64,000 nt of DNA from Alkalibaculum sporogenes (GTDB lineage: Bacteria > Bacillota > Clostridia > Eubacteriales > Alkalibacteraceae), in the NCBI RefSeq assembly GCF_009362815.1, contig NZ_WHNX01000010.1, forward strand, positions 1 through 64,000, written 5' to 3'. Positions within the stretch are counted from its first letter, which is position 1. The number at the start of each line of letters is the position of its first letter. Made by a program: the position numbers and the translations under genes. This document shows, piece by piece, positions 17,563-27,188 of the stretch. Under the pieces are notes generated by a model. The model did no database searches, was not told the origin of the DNA, and saw only the letters and a program-made list of their open reading frames with translations.

Positions 17563-18537
17563 CTATAAGGTCTTATATACTACATGAACATTTATATTTT
17601 GTTTGTGGTTTCCAAATTGTTCTCCAAAAATCATTATACCTCTAGAATTTTTAGCATGCTTCTTTATACCGATTTTAATCGATATAGTATTGTCACTTAC
17701 TATTAATTCTTTAATTTTTAGAGCACTAAAGATTTTTTCATTAATATATGTTCCAATGTTATCAACTTTAAAACTAATTAATTCGCCATGTTGAGGTTTG
17801 TCTATAGGCCACCATGATGGTGTTAATATACCTTTATCGCCAAAGTAACCTTCGCTTGTATATGTGCCTAATTCTACACTATTAATCCAAAGACTAATAT
17901 CAGAGGGCCAATTATTGTTAAAAAACATATGTTCAGAACACATTTCAAAAGAAACATTCAATGAATCTAAGATATTATCACCAATATCTATTGGAATATC
18001 ATAAGTTATGAAACCATCGTTAAACCAAAGAACTTCACATTTGTTTTTTTCGTCAGATGAAAATGAGCATAAGGCATTTCCTTTTTCAATAAGTTCATTT
18101 GCTGATGCCATTCCATAAGAGGAACTAACTTTGAAACTATTATAACTACCTAATTTAACGTCAATAATTTTCTCGGTTAACTGTAAATCAGTACTAGGAT
18201 TTTTTTCTATTGATGGGAAAAAGTCTGTATCCACAATATTATAAGTTTCAGTTTCTTCATCAAAAAACTTTAGGGTTAACTCCCGATACTTTAGAGAACA
18301 TATCTTTTGTTTACCGTGTTTACCTGATTTTGATGTACAAATAATTAGACCACTTTCTTCAAGTTTTTGAATATTAACCGTTACAGTAGGCATAGGCATT
18401 TTTAATGTTTTAGATATATGATTTATATTATAATCACCATCTTTTAGCAAATCTAGAATCTTCAATCTATTATAATTTGATAAGGCTTGGGCAATTAATT
18501 CATATTTAAAAATGTCGTGAGTAACAAATTTATCCAT
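17563..18537 (-). CDS. ArsR-like winged-helix regulator with large C-terminal domain
   Basis: A 324-residue protein. Residues 15-90 form a winged helix (NRLKILDLLKDGDYNINHIS, then PTVTVNIQKLEESGLI). The remaining 230 residues are beta-rich and contain a central block with SLWINSVELGTYTSEGYFGD and LTPSWWP, a domain found in a group of Firmicute ArsR-like regulators often placed near carbohydrate genes. The ligand is unknown; a sugar-like ligand is only a guess. AAGGAG lies 11 nt before the ATG. It is divergent from the M23 peptidase gene and followed by dxr. Confidence 0.75.
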   Translation of the reverse strand: MDKFVTHDIFKYELIAQALSNYNRLKILDLLKDGDYNINHISKTLKMPMPTVTVNIQKLEESGLIICTSKSGKHGKQKICSLKYRELTLKFFDEETETYNIVDTDFFPSIEKNPSTDLQLTEKIIDVKLGSYNSFKVSSSYGMASANELIEKGNALCSFSSDEKNKCEVLWFNDGFITYDIPIDIGDNILDSLNVSFEMCSEHMFFNNNWPSDISLWINSVELGTYTSEGYFGDKGILTPSWWPIDKPQHGELISFKVDNIGTYINEKIFSALKIKELIVSDNTISIKIGIKKHAKNSRGIMIFGEQFGNHKQNINVHVVYKTL

Positions 18538-18770
18538 TTTAGTTCGTTCTCCTTAAATTGCATCTCATATTGCATAGTATATTTTTTTATCAATCAGTAT
18601 ATATAAATATATCATAATTTCGAGTATAAAGTTAGTTTATTACTAATGTTAAATGTATAAAAAAAGTGTTTCTATTCTCATGAAGTTATGGTAGACTGGT
18701 TAGTGTAAAAAAAATGTAACAAGAAGTTTACTATTGTATCTAATATGTAAATGATCTTGGAGGTGTAAGA

Positions 18771-20432
18771 TTGGAAAATACTCATTTAACTAATGAAGAA
18801 AATGACCAGGATCTCAAGGGAATCAAATTTTTAAAACAAATCAGTCCAATTAACAAGTCCAATATAGTTATTAACTTTAAATTAAAACTAATTAAATTTA
18901 TTCATATCTTAATGAACCCTAAATTAGCTATAAATGAAATTGCGTTTAGATATGATCGTTTTGTTGGAACTGTAAAGCACAAATTTCAAATATTTTATGA
19001 ATTTAAATTATTAAAGTTTAAAGAATCATCACTTAATAGTTGCCATAACGCTATGTGTATTATAGCTAAATATAAGAAGCAATGTATAGTAACTAGTTTA
19101 TTAATTATTGTATTAGTTTTAGGGGTATCTATATATGATGCGAATATAGGTTATCAAGTTAGTTTTAATGGTCAAGATATTGGAATTGTAAAAGAACAAA
19201 AAGTATTTGCTCAGGCAGTTGGTAGAGTGAATAGAGAGTTATCAAGTTGGTATGGCAATAACATTGTATTTCAACAAGATATTGCTTTCGAAAAGACTTT
19301 TATTAGAAAAGATAAATTATTATCAAATATTGATGAGAGTTTAAAAGCAGTCTATGATACAAATATTGATTTAGCTTTAGAAGGTGCAGTTATTATTATT
19401 GAAGGTGAAGAAATAGCTAGCTTTAGTAGTAAAGAAGATGCACAACGCGTAATAGATGGAGTCTTATCACCTTATGTTAAAGAAAATAATAAATCAAAAC
19501 TTATAGAAGATCCCGTAATACATGAAGATTATACCATTGAAGAGAAGCTAGTTAACTATGGTAGTATTAAAGAAGTAAATCAAGCTATCGCTCTTATAAG
19601 TCAAGGGACAGAAGAAATTAATCAATATAAAGTTAAAAGTGGTGATACATCTTGGGATATTGCAGTAAATCGTGGTGTAAATATCAAAGATATAGAAGAT
19701 GCTAATCCTGAAAAAGATATAACCAGTCTTAGAGACGGAGAGCTTATAAATCTTGCAGTGGAAAAGCCATATTTAACTATAGAAACTGTTAAAGAAGAGG
19801 TTAAAGAAGAAAAAATTAACTATGAAACAGTCTACAAAAAAGATTCATCTATATATATTGGTAAGACAAAAGTAATATCAGAAGGTGTACAAGGTATTAA
19901 ACAAATAACTTCGATAGTAGAATATGAAAATAATAATCAAATTTCTGCAGAAATTATTGATGAAAAAGTTATAAAAGAAGCACAAGATAAAGTTATAGCA
20001 AAGGGCACAAAAGCATTACCTCCAGGACAAGCAAAAGGAAGCTTTAGATTACCTACATCTGGAAGAATTACCGCTATTAACAAACCAGGGAGTCATAGCG
20101 GTGGTAGAGCAGTTGACATTGCTAATAGGGTTGGAACCAATATATATGCTGCAGACAGTGGTAAAGTTACACTAGCAACTAACAGAGGTAATGGATATGG
20201 CAATTACATTGTAATAGATCATGGAAATGGTTATTCAACACTATATGCTCATTTAAGTTCTATAAGAGTATCTGTAGGAAATAGAGTCTCTAGAGGTCAA
20301 AATATTGGTGGCATGGGTAGTACTGGCAATAGTTCTGGAAGTCATTTGCATTTTGAAGTAATTAAAAATGGATCAAGGCAAAAAATTACTAATTATTTTA
20401 ATTTATCTAGAGGAAGAACTGTCTCTCCATAA
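18771..20432 (+). CDS. Membrane-anchored M23 peptidoglycan peptidase with LysM and G5 domains
   Basis: A 553-residue protein. A 100-residue cytoplasmic part is followed by one membrane segment (VTSLLIIVLVLGVSIY, about 104-120), a beta-rich region, a LysM domain (YKVKSGDTSWDIAVNRGVN, about 286), a G5-like stretch (about 340-415) and a C-terminal M23 metallopeptidase. The peptidase keeps the zinc ligands in HSGGRAVDIA, LYAHLSS and HLHFE, although the first motif has longer spacing than the usual HxxxD. It should cut peptide cross-links outside the membrane; this architecture occurs in spore and division hydrolases. The start is TTG with GGAGG just upstream. A terminator follows. Confidence 0.9.
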   Translation: MENTHLTNEENDQDLKGIKFLKQISPINKSNIVINFKLKLIKFIHILMNPKLAINEIAFRYDRFVGTVKHKFQIFYEFKLLKFKESSLNSCHNAMCIIAKYKKQCIVTSLLIIVLVLGVSIYDANIGYQVSFNGQDIGIVKEQKVFAQAVGRVNRELSSWYGNNIVFQQDIAFEKTFIRKDKLLSNIDESLKAVYDTNIDLALEGAVIIIEGEEIASFSSKEDAQRVIDGVLSPYVKENNKSKLIEDPVIHEDYTIEEKLVNYGSIKEVNQAIALISQGTEEINQYKVKSGDTSWDIAVNRGVNIKDIEDANPEKDITSLRDGELINLAVEKPYLTIETVKEEVKEEKINYETVYKKDSSIYIGKTKVISEGVQGIKQITSIVEYENNNQISAEIIDEKVIKEAQDKVIAKGTKALPPGQAKGSFRLPTSGRITAINKPGSHSGGRAVDIANRVGTNIYAADSGKVTLATNRGNGYGNYIVIDHGNGYSTLYAHLSSIRVSVGNRVSRGQNIGGMGSTGNSSGSHLHFEVIKNGSRQKITNYFNLSRGRTVSP

Positions 20433-20440
20433 GATAGCAG

Positions 20441-20472
20441 AAAAAGCCGTTGAAAATATACGGCTTTTTTTT
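20441..20472 (+). terminator. Terminator of the M23 peptidase gene
   Basis: AAAAAGCCGT pairs with ACGGCTTTTT, followed by more T residues, 9 nt after the stop codon. Confidence 0.9.
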
Positions 20473-20615
20473 ATACAATATCCAAAAGTTCTATTTCTAT
20501 TGTTTAAATTTTAAATTATTATTATAATAGTATGAAACTATGTGTAATTATATCCGAAATTAAGATTATAAACGTAAACAACGACTATTATGTCGATTTG
20601 TTGGAAAGGTACAAA

Positions 20616-20888
20616 ATGAAAAAAAATAAAACAGAAAATTTTAAATTTTTTAACAATAGCAAATGTGAATACTTTCCTTGTCACAAAACTGACTTATTAG
20701 AAAATTTCAACTGTCTATTTTGTTATTGTCCTCTTTATGCTCTTGGAGATCAATGTGGTGGTGATTTTTCTTATACTGAAAAAGGAATTAAAAATTGTTC
20801 AAAGTGTTCAATTCCTCATAAAAGAGAGTGCTATGATAGAATTATTGATAAAATGGGTGGGATACTAGAGATAGCTAAGAAAAAATAG
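20616..20888 (+). CDS. Cysteine-rich small metal-binding domain protein
   Basis: A 90-residue protein with eight or more cysteines: FPCH, FNCLFCYCPLYALGDQCGG, NCSKCSIPHKREC. This pattern fits the cysteine-rich small domain family (PF04071 type), in some genomes attached to cobalamin-biosynthesis proteins, and it probably binds zinc or an iron-sulfur cluster. The ATG at 20616 is chosen because GAAAGG lies 6 nt upstream; the reading frame extends back to 20532 without a ribosome site. It lies 51 nt ahead of a Cof-type phosphatase. Its biochemical role is unknown. Confidence 0.8.
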   Translation: MKKNKTENFKFFNNSKCEYFPCHKTDLLENFNCLFCYCPLYALGDQCGGDFSYTEKGIKNCSKCSIPHKRECYDRIIDKMGGILEIAKKK

Positions 20889-20939
20889 CAAGAATTAATT
20901 AATAAATTTTTAGAGCTAGTTGTTGAAAGGAGTATTGAG

Positions 20940-21761
20940 TTGGACGTAAGAATGATTGCAATAGATATGGATGGAACTCTTTTATACTCGAGACATGAGA
21001 TTACTAATAGAGTTAAAAATGCTGTTATTGCCGCAGCTAAAAAAGGTGTAAAAATTGTTTTATCTACTGGCCGGATTTATACTTCTGCTAGGTATTATAC
21101 TAGATTGATGGGTATTGAAACACCAATAATAACTTGTAATGGAGCTTTGATTAAAGAAGAAAATAGATTGATTTACAAATGTCCTATTCCACAGTATTCA
21201 CTTAAAAATGCACTATCCAAATTATTGGAATACAATGATGTTTATTATCAGTTATATAGTGAACAAACTTATTACGCAAAAGAAGAAAGTGAAACAGTTA
21301 GACAATATCGAAAATGGAACGAAGATCAGAATATAGATGATAGAGTAAGTATTAAAATTATGAATAACCCTATGGATATGATAGATGAACCAGATGAGCT
21401 GTTGAAGATGTTTTTATTACAAACTGGGGTTCTAAAGGAACGATTTGATCAACTGGTAAGTGAGATGAATCAAATTAATGGTATATATTGTGTGTCATCC
21501 TTACAGAATTCTGTGGATGTTATAAATAGGGATGTTAATAAAGGAAATGCACTTAAGTACTTAGCAGATCAATATAGTATTAATTCAGAAAACATCATGG
21601 CAATAGGTGATAATTATAATGATTTAGAGATGATTGAATATGCAGGATTAGGGGTCGCTATGGAGAATGCTGAACAACCTGTAAAAGATAGTGCAGATTA
21701 TATAACAAAATCAAATCTAGAAGATGGTGTGGCTATAGCTATAGAGAAGTTTGTGCTTTAA
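20940..21761 (+). CDS. Cof-type HAD-IIB phosphatase
   Basis: A 273-residue sugar-phosphate or nucleotide phosphatase of the Cof family. DMDGT near residue 10 is the nucleophile motif, LSTGR motif II, and GDNYNDLEMIEYAGLGVAMENA the metal-binding motif IV. The substrate cannot be read. The start is TTG, supported by GAAAGGAG 6 nt upstream. The gene sits between the Cys-rich protein and malic enzyme on the same strand and may share their transcript. Confidence 0.88.
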   Translation: MDVRMIAIDMDGTLLYSRHEITNRVKNAVIAAAKKGVKIVLSTGRIYTSARYYTRLMGIETPIITCNGALIKEENRLIYKCPIPQYSLKNALSKLLEYNDVYYQLYSEQTYYAKEESETVRQYRKWNEDQNIDDRVSIKIMNNPMDMIDEPDELLKMFLLQTGVLKERFDQLVSEMNQINGIYCVSSLQNSVDVINRDVNKGNALKYLADQYSINSENIMAIGDNYNDLEMIEYAGLGVAMENAEQPVKDSADYITKSNLEDGVAIAIEKFVL

Positions 21762-21844
21762 TAGAAATATTGAGTTTATACATTTATAGAGATGTTTACC
21801 CTAATGAAACTTTATAGGTGAGACTATCGACCAAGGAGGAAAAA

Positions 21845-23014
21845 ATGGATTATTATTTAGAATCATTAAAAATGCATGAAAAAAATAAAGGTAAAATTAG
21901 TGTTGAGTCTAAAGTGTCAGTGGAAAGTTATGAAGATCTATCTTTAGCATATACACCTGGAGTTTCAAAACCATGTTTGGCAATTAGAGATAATGAAGAA
22001 GATGCGTATAAATACACATCTAAGGGAAATATGGTTGCAGTGGTTTCAGATGGTTCTGCTGTTTTAGGTCTAGGAAATATTGGTGGATTAGCTTCGATGC
22101 CTGTTATGGAAGGAAAAGCTATACTCTTTAAAGAATTTGGAGGCGTAAATGCTTTCCCAATCTGTTTATCTACTCAAAGTGTTGATGAGATAGTAAATAC
22201 TGTTATAAATATTGCACCTGGCTTTGGAGGAATTAATCTAGAAGATATATCTGCTCCTAGATGTTTTGAAGTTGAAAAAAAATTAATAGAAAAGTTAGAT
22301 ATTCCAGTTTTTCATGATGATCAACATGGAACTGCGATAGTTACATTGGCAGCTCTTATTAACTCTTTAAAAGTTGTTAATAAGGATGTTTCAAATGTAA
22401 AAGTAGTTATCAATGGTGCAGGTGCAGCAGGAGTAGCTATTGCTAAACTAATGGATAAATTTGGAGTAAAAGAAATATTACTTTGCGATAGCAAGGGGAT
22501 TATTAGCAAAAATAGAGATGACTTGTCTAAATATAAAATTGATATACTAAAATTAACGAATAAAAACGATATATCTGGTAATCTAGAAGTTGCCTTAGAG
22601 GACGCAGATGTTTTTGTAGGTGTTTCAGTTGCAGGGGCACTAAAAAAAGAGTATATATATACTATGGCAAAGCACCCTATCATATTTGCTATGGCAAATC
22701 CAGTACCAGAAATAATGCCAGATGAAGCCATAGCAGCTGGTGCCGCTATTATTGGCACAGGAAGATCTGATTTCAATAATCAAATCAATAATGTGTTGGT
22801 GTTTCCGGGAATTTTTAAAGGCGCCTTGGAAATTAGAGCTAAAAAAATAAATGAAGATATGAAAATAGCGGCTGCTGTTGCTATCGCAAATATTATAGAC
22901 AAAGATGAACTAGATGCAGAGTATATTATACCTAAAATATTCGATAAAAGAGTAGTTGAGTCAGTATCCCAAGCGGTAAAAGATGCGGCATTGAAAACAG
23001 GAGAAAATATTTAA
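21845..23014 (+). CDS. NAD(P)-dependent malic enzyme
   Basis: A 389-residue short bacterial malic enzyme that converts malate to pyruvate and CO2. It has VSDGSAVLGLGNIGG, FHDDQHGTAIVTLAAL and the Rossmann motif NGAGAAGVAIAKL, all typical of the family, with no C-terminal phosphotransacetylase domain. The ATG at 21845 is chosen because AAGGAGG lies 5 nt before it; the frame runs on to 21818 without one. Cofactor preference cannot be told safely. Confidence 0.92.
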   Translation: MDYYLESLKMHEKNKGKISVESKVSVESYEDLSLAYTPGVSKPCLAIRDNEEDAYKYTSKGNMVAVVSDGSAVLGLGNIGGLASMPVMEGKAILFKEFGGVNAFPICLSTQSVDEIVNTVINIAPGFGGINLEDISAPRCFEVEKKLIEKLDIPVFHDDQHGTAIVTLAALINSLKVVNKDVSNVKVVINGAGAAGVAIAKLMDKFGVKEILLCDSKGIISKNRDDLSKYKIDILKLTNKNDISGNLEVALEDADVFVGVSVAGALKKEYIYTMAKHPIIFAMANPVPEIMPDEAIAAGAAIIGTGRSDFNNQINNVLVFPGIFKGALEIRAKKINEDMKIAAAVAIANIIDKDELDAEYIIPKIFDKRVVESVSQAVKDAALKTGENI

Positions 23015-23121
23015 TATTTAATATTATGCGATTATTTTTTATAAAAAAATTTTGAAATAATTACTTGTCATTATAATCTCCTTTAAGTACATAATAAACT
23101 TTGAAAGGAGTTGTGATAAAT

Positions 23122-23547
23122 ATGAAAGCAAAATCAATTATGACAAATAAAATAGTAGTAGTTCAAAAAGACGATATGATTGTAGATGCAGCAAAAAAAA
23201 TGAAACAAACTGGTGTGGGAACAGTTGCAGTTGAAGATCAAGGAAAAATTGTAGGTATTATTTCAGATAGAGACATAGTACTTAGAGATGTAGCTGAAAA
23301 TCAAACACCTGGGCAATCAAAATGTGGTGATATTATGACTAGTAATGTAGCTACAGCTTCACCTGAATCTAGTGTGGATGAAATATCACAAATAATGTCT
23401 GAAAGACAAGTCAAAAGAGTGCCAATAGTTGAACAAGAACATATGGTTGGTATGGTATCATTAGGAGATTTAGCACAAACTAAAGGTCAAAAACGTGAAG
23501 CTGGTAGTGCGCTGAAAGATATTACAAGTAAACCAGGGTTGCAATAA
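23122..23547 (+). CDS. Tandem CBS-domain protein
   Basis: A 141-residue protein made of two CBS motifs: the first starts at IMTNKIVVVQKDD and contains GIISDRDIVLRDVA, the second starts at IMTSNVATASPES and contains GMVSLGDLAQT. Such stand-alone pairs bind adenine nucleotides and act as energy sensors. The tail after residue 125 is short and polar. The ATG at 23122 is used, with AAAGGAG about 11 nt upstream. It is monocistronic with a strong terminator. Confidence 0.88.
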   Translation: MKAKSIMTNKIVVVQKDDMIVDAAKKMKQTGVGTVAVEDQGKIVGIISDRDIVLRDVAENQTPGQSKCGDIMTSNVATASPESSVDEISQIMSERQVKRVPIVEQEHMVGMVSLGDLAQTKGQKREAGSALKDITSKPGLQ

Positions 23548-23585
23548 ATACAAAAGAGGATTCCTAAGGAATCCTCTTTTGTATT
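23547..23585. terminator. Strong terminator after the CBS gene
   Basis: An 18-bp perfect inverted repeat (AATACAAAAGAGGATTCC and its complement) with a 3-nt loop; A and T runs inside the arms make it work in both directions. Confidence 0.9.
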
Positions 23586-23665
23586 ATTATGCTGTAACAT
23601 AGAACCTTGCAATTCCTCTTGATTTTTTGTAAAATATAACTACGAATTTAAAAGAGGTGTTATTA

Positions 23666-24328
23666 TTGAAATGGTTATGGAAATTAGAACGAGTATTTGA
23701 TAAATTTGCTATACGAAATTTAATGATGTATATAGCGGCTATTAATTTAGGCGTTTATTTAATTGAAGTTTTAATTATGCCTGGGTTTAGATACTACTTG
23801 TATTTTGATTTATCTTTGTTTTTACAAGGAGAAATCTGGAGAATAATTACTTTTATATTTATACCTCCAGCATCTGGAATTTTTGCTATCATAGTTTTGT
23901 ATTTTTATTATATGATAGGCTCATCTCTAGAAAATGAATGGGGTACTTCAAAATTTAATATTTATTATTTATTTGGAATGGTTGCAACAATAATTGCATC
24001 AATACTCACAAGTTCCCCCGCTATACCAATATACATTAATTTATCACTGTTCTTAGCTTTTGCGCATTACTATCCAGATTATCAGATTTTATTATTTTTT
24101 ATTATACCTGTAAAAATTAAATACTTAGGTTATTTAAATTGGTTTTTTTATGCAGTTACAATAATTACAGGTGCCTTTCCAGAAAAAGTGTTTGCTCTTG
24201 TATCGCTACTAAACTTTTTCTTATTCTTCTATAAAGATTTTTTTGGAGGAATGTCACAAAAAAGAAAAGTATACAACAATCGTCGAAATTATAATGCTCA
24301 AATTAGGGAATTTAAAAAAAGAAAATAG
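23666..24328 (+). CDS. Rhomboid-like membrane protein, probably inactive
   Basis: A 220-residue protein with about six membrane segments and a basic tail. Its start, the segment GEIWRIITFIFIPP (near residue 55) and the WR motif resemble the L1 loop of rhomboid and derlin-like proteins. The catalytic GxSG serine is not visible in the expected helix (PIYINLSLFLAFAHYYPD), so it is probably a pseudoprotease. TTG at 23666 is preferred because AGAGGTG lies 6 nt before it; a GTG at 23657 overlaps that site. It is a single gene that converges on the chemoreceptor gene. Confidence 0.75.
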   Translation: MKWLWKLERVFDKFAIRNLMMYIAAINLGVYLIEVLIMPGFRYYLYFDLSLFLQGEIWRIITFIFIPPASGIFAIIVLYFYYMIGSSLENEWGTSKFNIYYLFGMVATIIASILTSSPAIPIYINLSLFLAFAHYYPDYQILLFFIIPVKIKYLGYLNWFFYAVTIITGAFPEKVFALVSLLNFFLFFYKDFFGGMSQKRKVYNNRRNYNAQIREFKKRK

Positions 24329-24355
24329 AGTGAAACTTTATTCACTATGTTGAGA

Positions 24356-24481
24356 CCTTGAAGTGGGAGTCTTAGTGCCTGTTAATTCGGGATAAATCAG
24401 ATGATGAACCTCAAGAAACATGCTTTGAGAGTTTCTCGAGGTAGTCGCCAAATGTCTGCAAGCAGTCACTTGGCTCATTAC
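24356..24481 (+). repeat. Structured dispersed repeat, copy B, with IS200/IS605-like end module
   Basis: Lies between two convergent genes. The left part (CCTTGAAGTGGGAG at 24356-24369, then GTGCCTG and CGGGATAA) resembles the module at 12588-12660. The right part has two hairpins: CCTCAAGAAAC/GTTTCTCGAGG, and GCCAAATGTCTGC-AA-GCAGTCACTTGGC. The final 41 nt (24441-24481) match the complement of 10781-10821 at 39 positions. No transposase is present. It may also act as a terminator for the flanking genes. Confidence 0.75.
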
Positions 24482-24496
24482 AAAAATTCAAATCTA

Positions 24497-26209
24497 CTAT
24501 AGTTTAAAAATACTGATTTCCTTTTCTAGATTTACTGATAGATCTTTTAATGACTTAGCAGAATTAGCTAGTTCAACAATTGTAGCGTTTAATTCTTGAG
24601 TAGACGCTGTAGTTTCTTGAGTAGATGCTGCATTTTCTTCAGAAATAGCAGAGAGATTTTGAATTGCATCTACAATAGTTTCTCTTGAACTGTCAAGAGT
24701 GTGAGTTTTGCTCTGGATTCCTAAAATACCATCCATAGATGCACTAATCCCATCACTTACTTCTAAAAATTTATTTTTTGTTTCATTTAGTTTATTTTGT
24801 TGCTCTGCGACGGTTGATTTTACATCTTCCATAATTTCTACGGTTTTTTGAGAATCTGTTAATAAAGTTCCAATAATATCTTTAATCTTATGTGCGGATT
24901 CGTTAGATTGTTCAGCAAGTTTTTGGATTTGATTAGCTACTACTGCAAAACCCCTTCCAGCTTCTCCAGCACGTGCTGCTTCTATGCTAGCATTTAGAGA
25001 AAGTAAATTGGTTTCGCCTGCTATAGAAGTAATAATCTCAACGGCCTGCTTAATTTCTTGAGCAGATTCATTTGTAGTATCAGTCTGTTTAGCAACTCTC
25101 GTAACGGCATCGATTGTAGAGTCATTGGAATCGTTTAGTTCATCAATAATAATAGCAGCATCCTTGCCTGCACAATCCATTGTTGAGCCAATTGAGTTAA
25201 GTAGTTCAACATCTTTTACTATCTGTTGAATCAATTCGCCAATAGTAACAATATTAATAGAAGCTGTTTGTGTTTCATCTGCTTGTGACATTGCTCCCCT
25301 TGCTATATCTTCAATGGCCTTGCTAACTTCGTCTGTAGTGGAGCTAGTTTGTGAAGCTGTTTCATCAAGGTTATCTGCTGAACGAGCTAAGGTATCAATA
25401 GAACTCACAATATTACCTATTACGTTTACTAAAGAATCCCGCAGAATTACAACTGATTTACCTATAGTACCTATTTCATCTTTTCGGTTCAATACCTTTT
25501 CTTCTACTATATGATTAAGATTTCCCAGTGCAACTTCACTAAGAGAGTTTGTAACACTATGTAAAGATTTGATTATACTTCTTGCGATTAAAATACAAAT
25601 AATCATCGATAATATCATAATAATAAGTGCTATGGAAGCTATCTTTAAAATTTCACTATTAATTGTTGATGAAACAACTGTACTTGGTTTACCCGCAAAA
25701 ACCATACCAATAATTGTTCCGTCGCTATTTTTTAATGGAGAATAGTATCCATAATAGGGAACCTCATTTATAATTACATCTGTGTCGAAATATTGTTTCC
25801 CTTGTTTATAGACGTTTTCTAATACTTCATTTGAAGCTTTTGTTCCAATTAGTCTATTACGTTCACTATCTACAATTGATGTTATAATCCTAGTATCTTG
25901 AAAAAAGATAGTTGAATCAACTCCTGCATCCTTTTTTAGCTGATCTATAATTTGATAATCGCCACTGATCATACCTTGACCTTTAAGCAAGTTGCCATTT
26001 TCGTCTAGAGTATAGTCACCTTTAAAACTATGTTCATAGGCGCTAGCAAGAGAGACCGTTATACTTTTTAAACCTTCTTCTACCTCATATTGCATACCAT
26101 GTGTTAAAGTTATAGAAGCATACCAGGTTACTATAGTACCTAAAATAAGTACAGGAATAACTGACATACTAAGTAAAGTCAAAATTAAGCTGTTTTTTTT
26201 CTTTTTCAT
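24497..26209 (-). CDS. Methyl-accepting chemotaxis protein with Cache-type sensor
   Basis: A 570-residue chemoreceptor. Membrane segments lie at about 10-32 and 190-212 and enclose a single-Cache-like extracellular sensor (about 35-185, with [21 protein letters not shown] and [20 protein letters not shown]). A HAMP domain and a long coiled-coil signalling domain follow, with the tip [20 protein letters not shown] near residue 400. The sensor resembles those for small carboxylates, but the ligand cannot be assigned. No che or flagellar genes are in the window. AAAGGAG precedes the ATG. Confidence 0.92.
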   Translation of the reverse strand: MKKKKNSLILTLLSMSVIPVLILGTIVTWYASITLTHGMQYEVEEGLKSITVSLASAYEHSFKGDYTLDENGNLLKGQGMISGDYQIIDQLKKDAGVDSTIFFQDTRIITSIVDSERNRLIGTKASNEVLENVYKQGKQYFDTDVIINEVPYYGYYSPLKNSDGTIIGMVFAGKPSTVVSSTINSEILKIASIALIIMILSMIICILIARSIIKSLHSVTNSLSEVALGNLNHIVEEKVLNRKDEIGTIGKSVVILRDSLVNVIGNIVSSIDTLARSADNLDETASQTSSTTDEVSKAIEDIARGAMSQADETQTASINIVTIGELIQQIVKDVELLNSIGSTMDCAGKDAAIIIDELNDSNDSTIDAVTRVAKQTDTTNESAQEIKQAVEIITSIAGETNLLSLNASIEAARAGEAGRGFAVVANQIQKLAEQSNESAHKIKDIIGTLLTDSQKTVEIMEDVKSTVAEQQNKLNETKNKFLEVSDGISASMDGILGIQSKTHTLDSSRETIVDAIQNLSAISEENAASTQETTASTQELNATIVELANSAKSLKDLSVNLEKEISIFKL

Positions 26210-26372
26210 GTCGATCTCCTTTATTATGTATATTATTTACAACATAGATTAGTTGAGAAATAATTGTCAATTCTTTAAGACATAATAATATACTAGAATA
26301 ATTTTTAATTCAATGTAAATATTAAACCCTAGTATTGGTAAATGTTTCATAATGTATACTTATATAATTTTA

Positions 26373-26400
26373 TAAAAAAAAGCCCCCATATAAGGAGGCC
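26373..26400 (-). terminator. Terminator of the rubredoxin-flavin reductase gene
   Basis: On the minus strand GCCTCC-TTATAT-GGGGGC is followed by seven or more T residues, right after the stop codon. Confidence 0.85.
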
Positions 26401-26405
26401 GTATA

Positions 26406-27014
26406 CTATTTAGTGGCTCGATAATACGCATATGTCATAGGTTCTATTTTATTTATGTTTTTACCACCTACAATACTAACAATATAAAGGGTATGTGTAC
26501 CTAAATCTATACATTTATCTCTTTGAACTTCACATTCTACATAACCAATTGTATTAGTTAATACAGGTAAATTTAATTTCTCAGAAGTTGTATAGTCGAT
26601 TCCCTTAAATTTGTCAATATTTCTACCTGAATTGTATCCAAATCTTTTAACCTCGTTATGGTTATTATTTCCTAGGAAATTCACTGCAAATACTCCAGAA
26701 TCTAAAATATACTCACTAGTTAAATGATTCTTGTTTATTCCAACTGCTCCTTGTAACGGTGTGTCAGTCATTTGAACAAAACTATTTGAAGTCATACCAT
26801 TTATTTTTTCGCCACTAAAAGATGTGATAATATATAAACCATATGTGCAATTAAATAATATTTGTTGAGTTGCTTGTTTTTCATCTTCGGATACCTGTAT
26901 TTCTTCTGTTAATAATTCAAATGCCTCAGAACTAGCACCGCATACAGGGCATATATCTGGTGGCAATTCTCCTTCATGAATATATTGACACACTTTACAT
27001 TTCCACTTTTTCAT
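26406..27014 (-). CDS. Rubredoxin-flavin reductase fusion (high-molecular-weight rubredoxin type)
   Basis: A 202-residue two-domain redox protein. The N-terminal 35 residues are a rubredoxin-like iron site (Cys6, Cys9, Cys22, Cys25 in CKVC and CPVCG). The rest is an FMN-binding flavin reductase domain with CTYGLYIITS and GMTSNSFVQMTDTP. The same parts occur in clostridial high-molecular-weight rubredoxin (Hrb), there in another order, which passes electrons from NAD(P)H to diiron flavoproteins for oxygen or NO detoxification. No flavodiiron protein is adjacent. It is monocistronic. Confidence 0.87.
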   Translation of the reverse strand: MKKWKCKVCQYIHEGELPPDICPVCGASSEAFELLTEEIQVSEDEKQATQQILFNCTYGLYIITSFSGEKINGMTSNSFVQMTDTPLQGAVGINKNHLTSEYILDSGVFAVNFLGNNNHNEVKRFGYNSGRNIDKFKGIDYTTSEKLNLPVLTNTIGYVECEVQRDKCIDLGTHTLYIVSIVGGKNINKIEPMTYAYYRATK

Positions 27015-27188
27015 TTACAATCTCCCTTTCAAAAATATCATAACTATTATTACCCAGACATGATAAAAATTAAACTATATGTTAATAATAAAGTTTATAC
27101 TTATAAATTTTATCTCACACCGTATATCAGTGAAGATATATTTATCAGGGAGCAATACTAATACTATAATATATTTAGGAGGATTAAA

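Noticed and set aside
22321-22776. A 151-residue open frame on the minus strand
   Set aside because: It lies wholly inside the malic enzyme gene, has no ribosome site and its protein is a low-complexity Ser/Thr/Ala/Pro-rich shadow of the conserved plus-strand frame.
26976-27161. A 61-residue plus-strand frame upstream of the OsmC gene
   Set aside because: It overlaps the start of the rubredoxin-flavin reductase gene on the other strand, has no ribosome site and no recognisable protein pattern.
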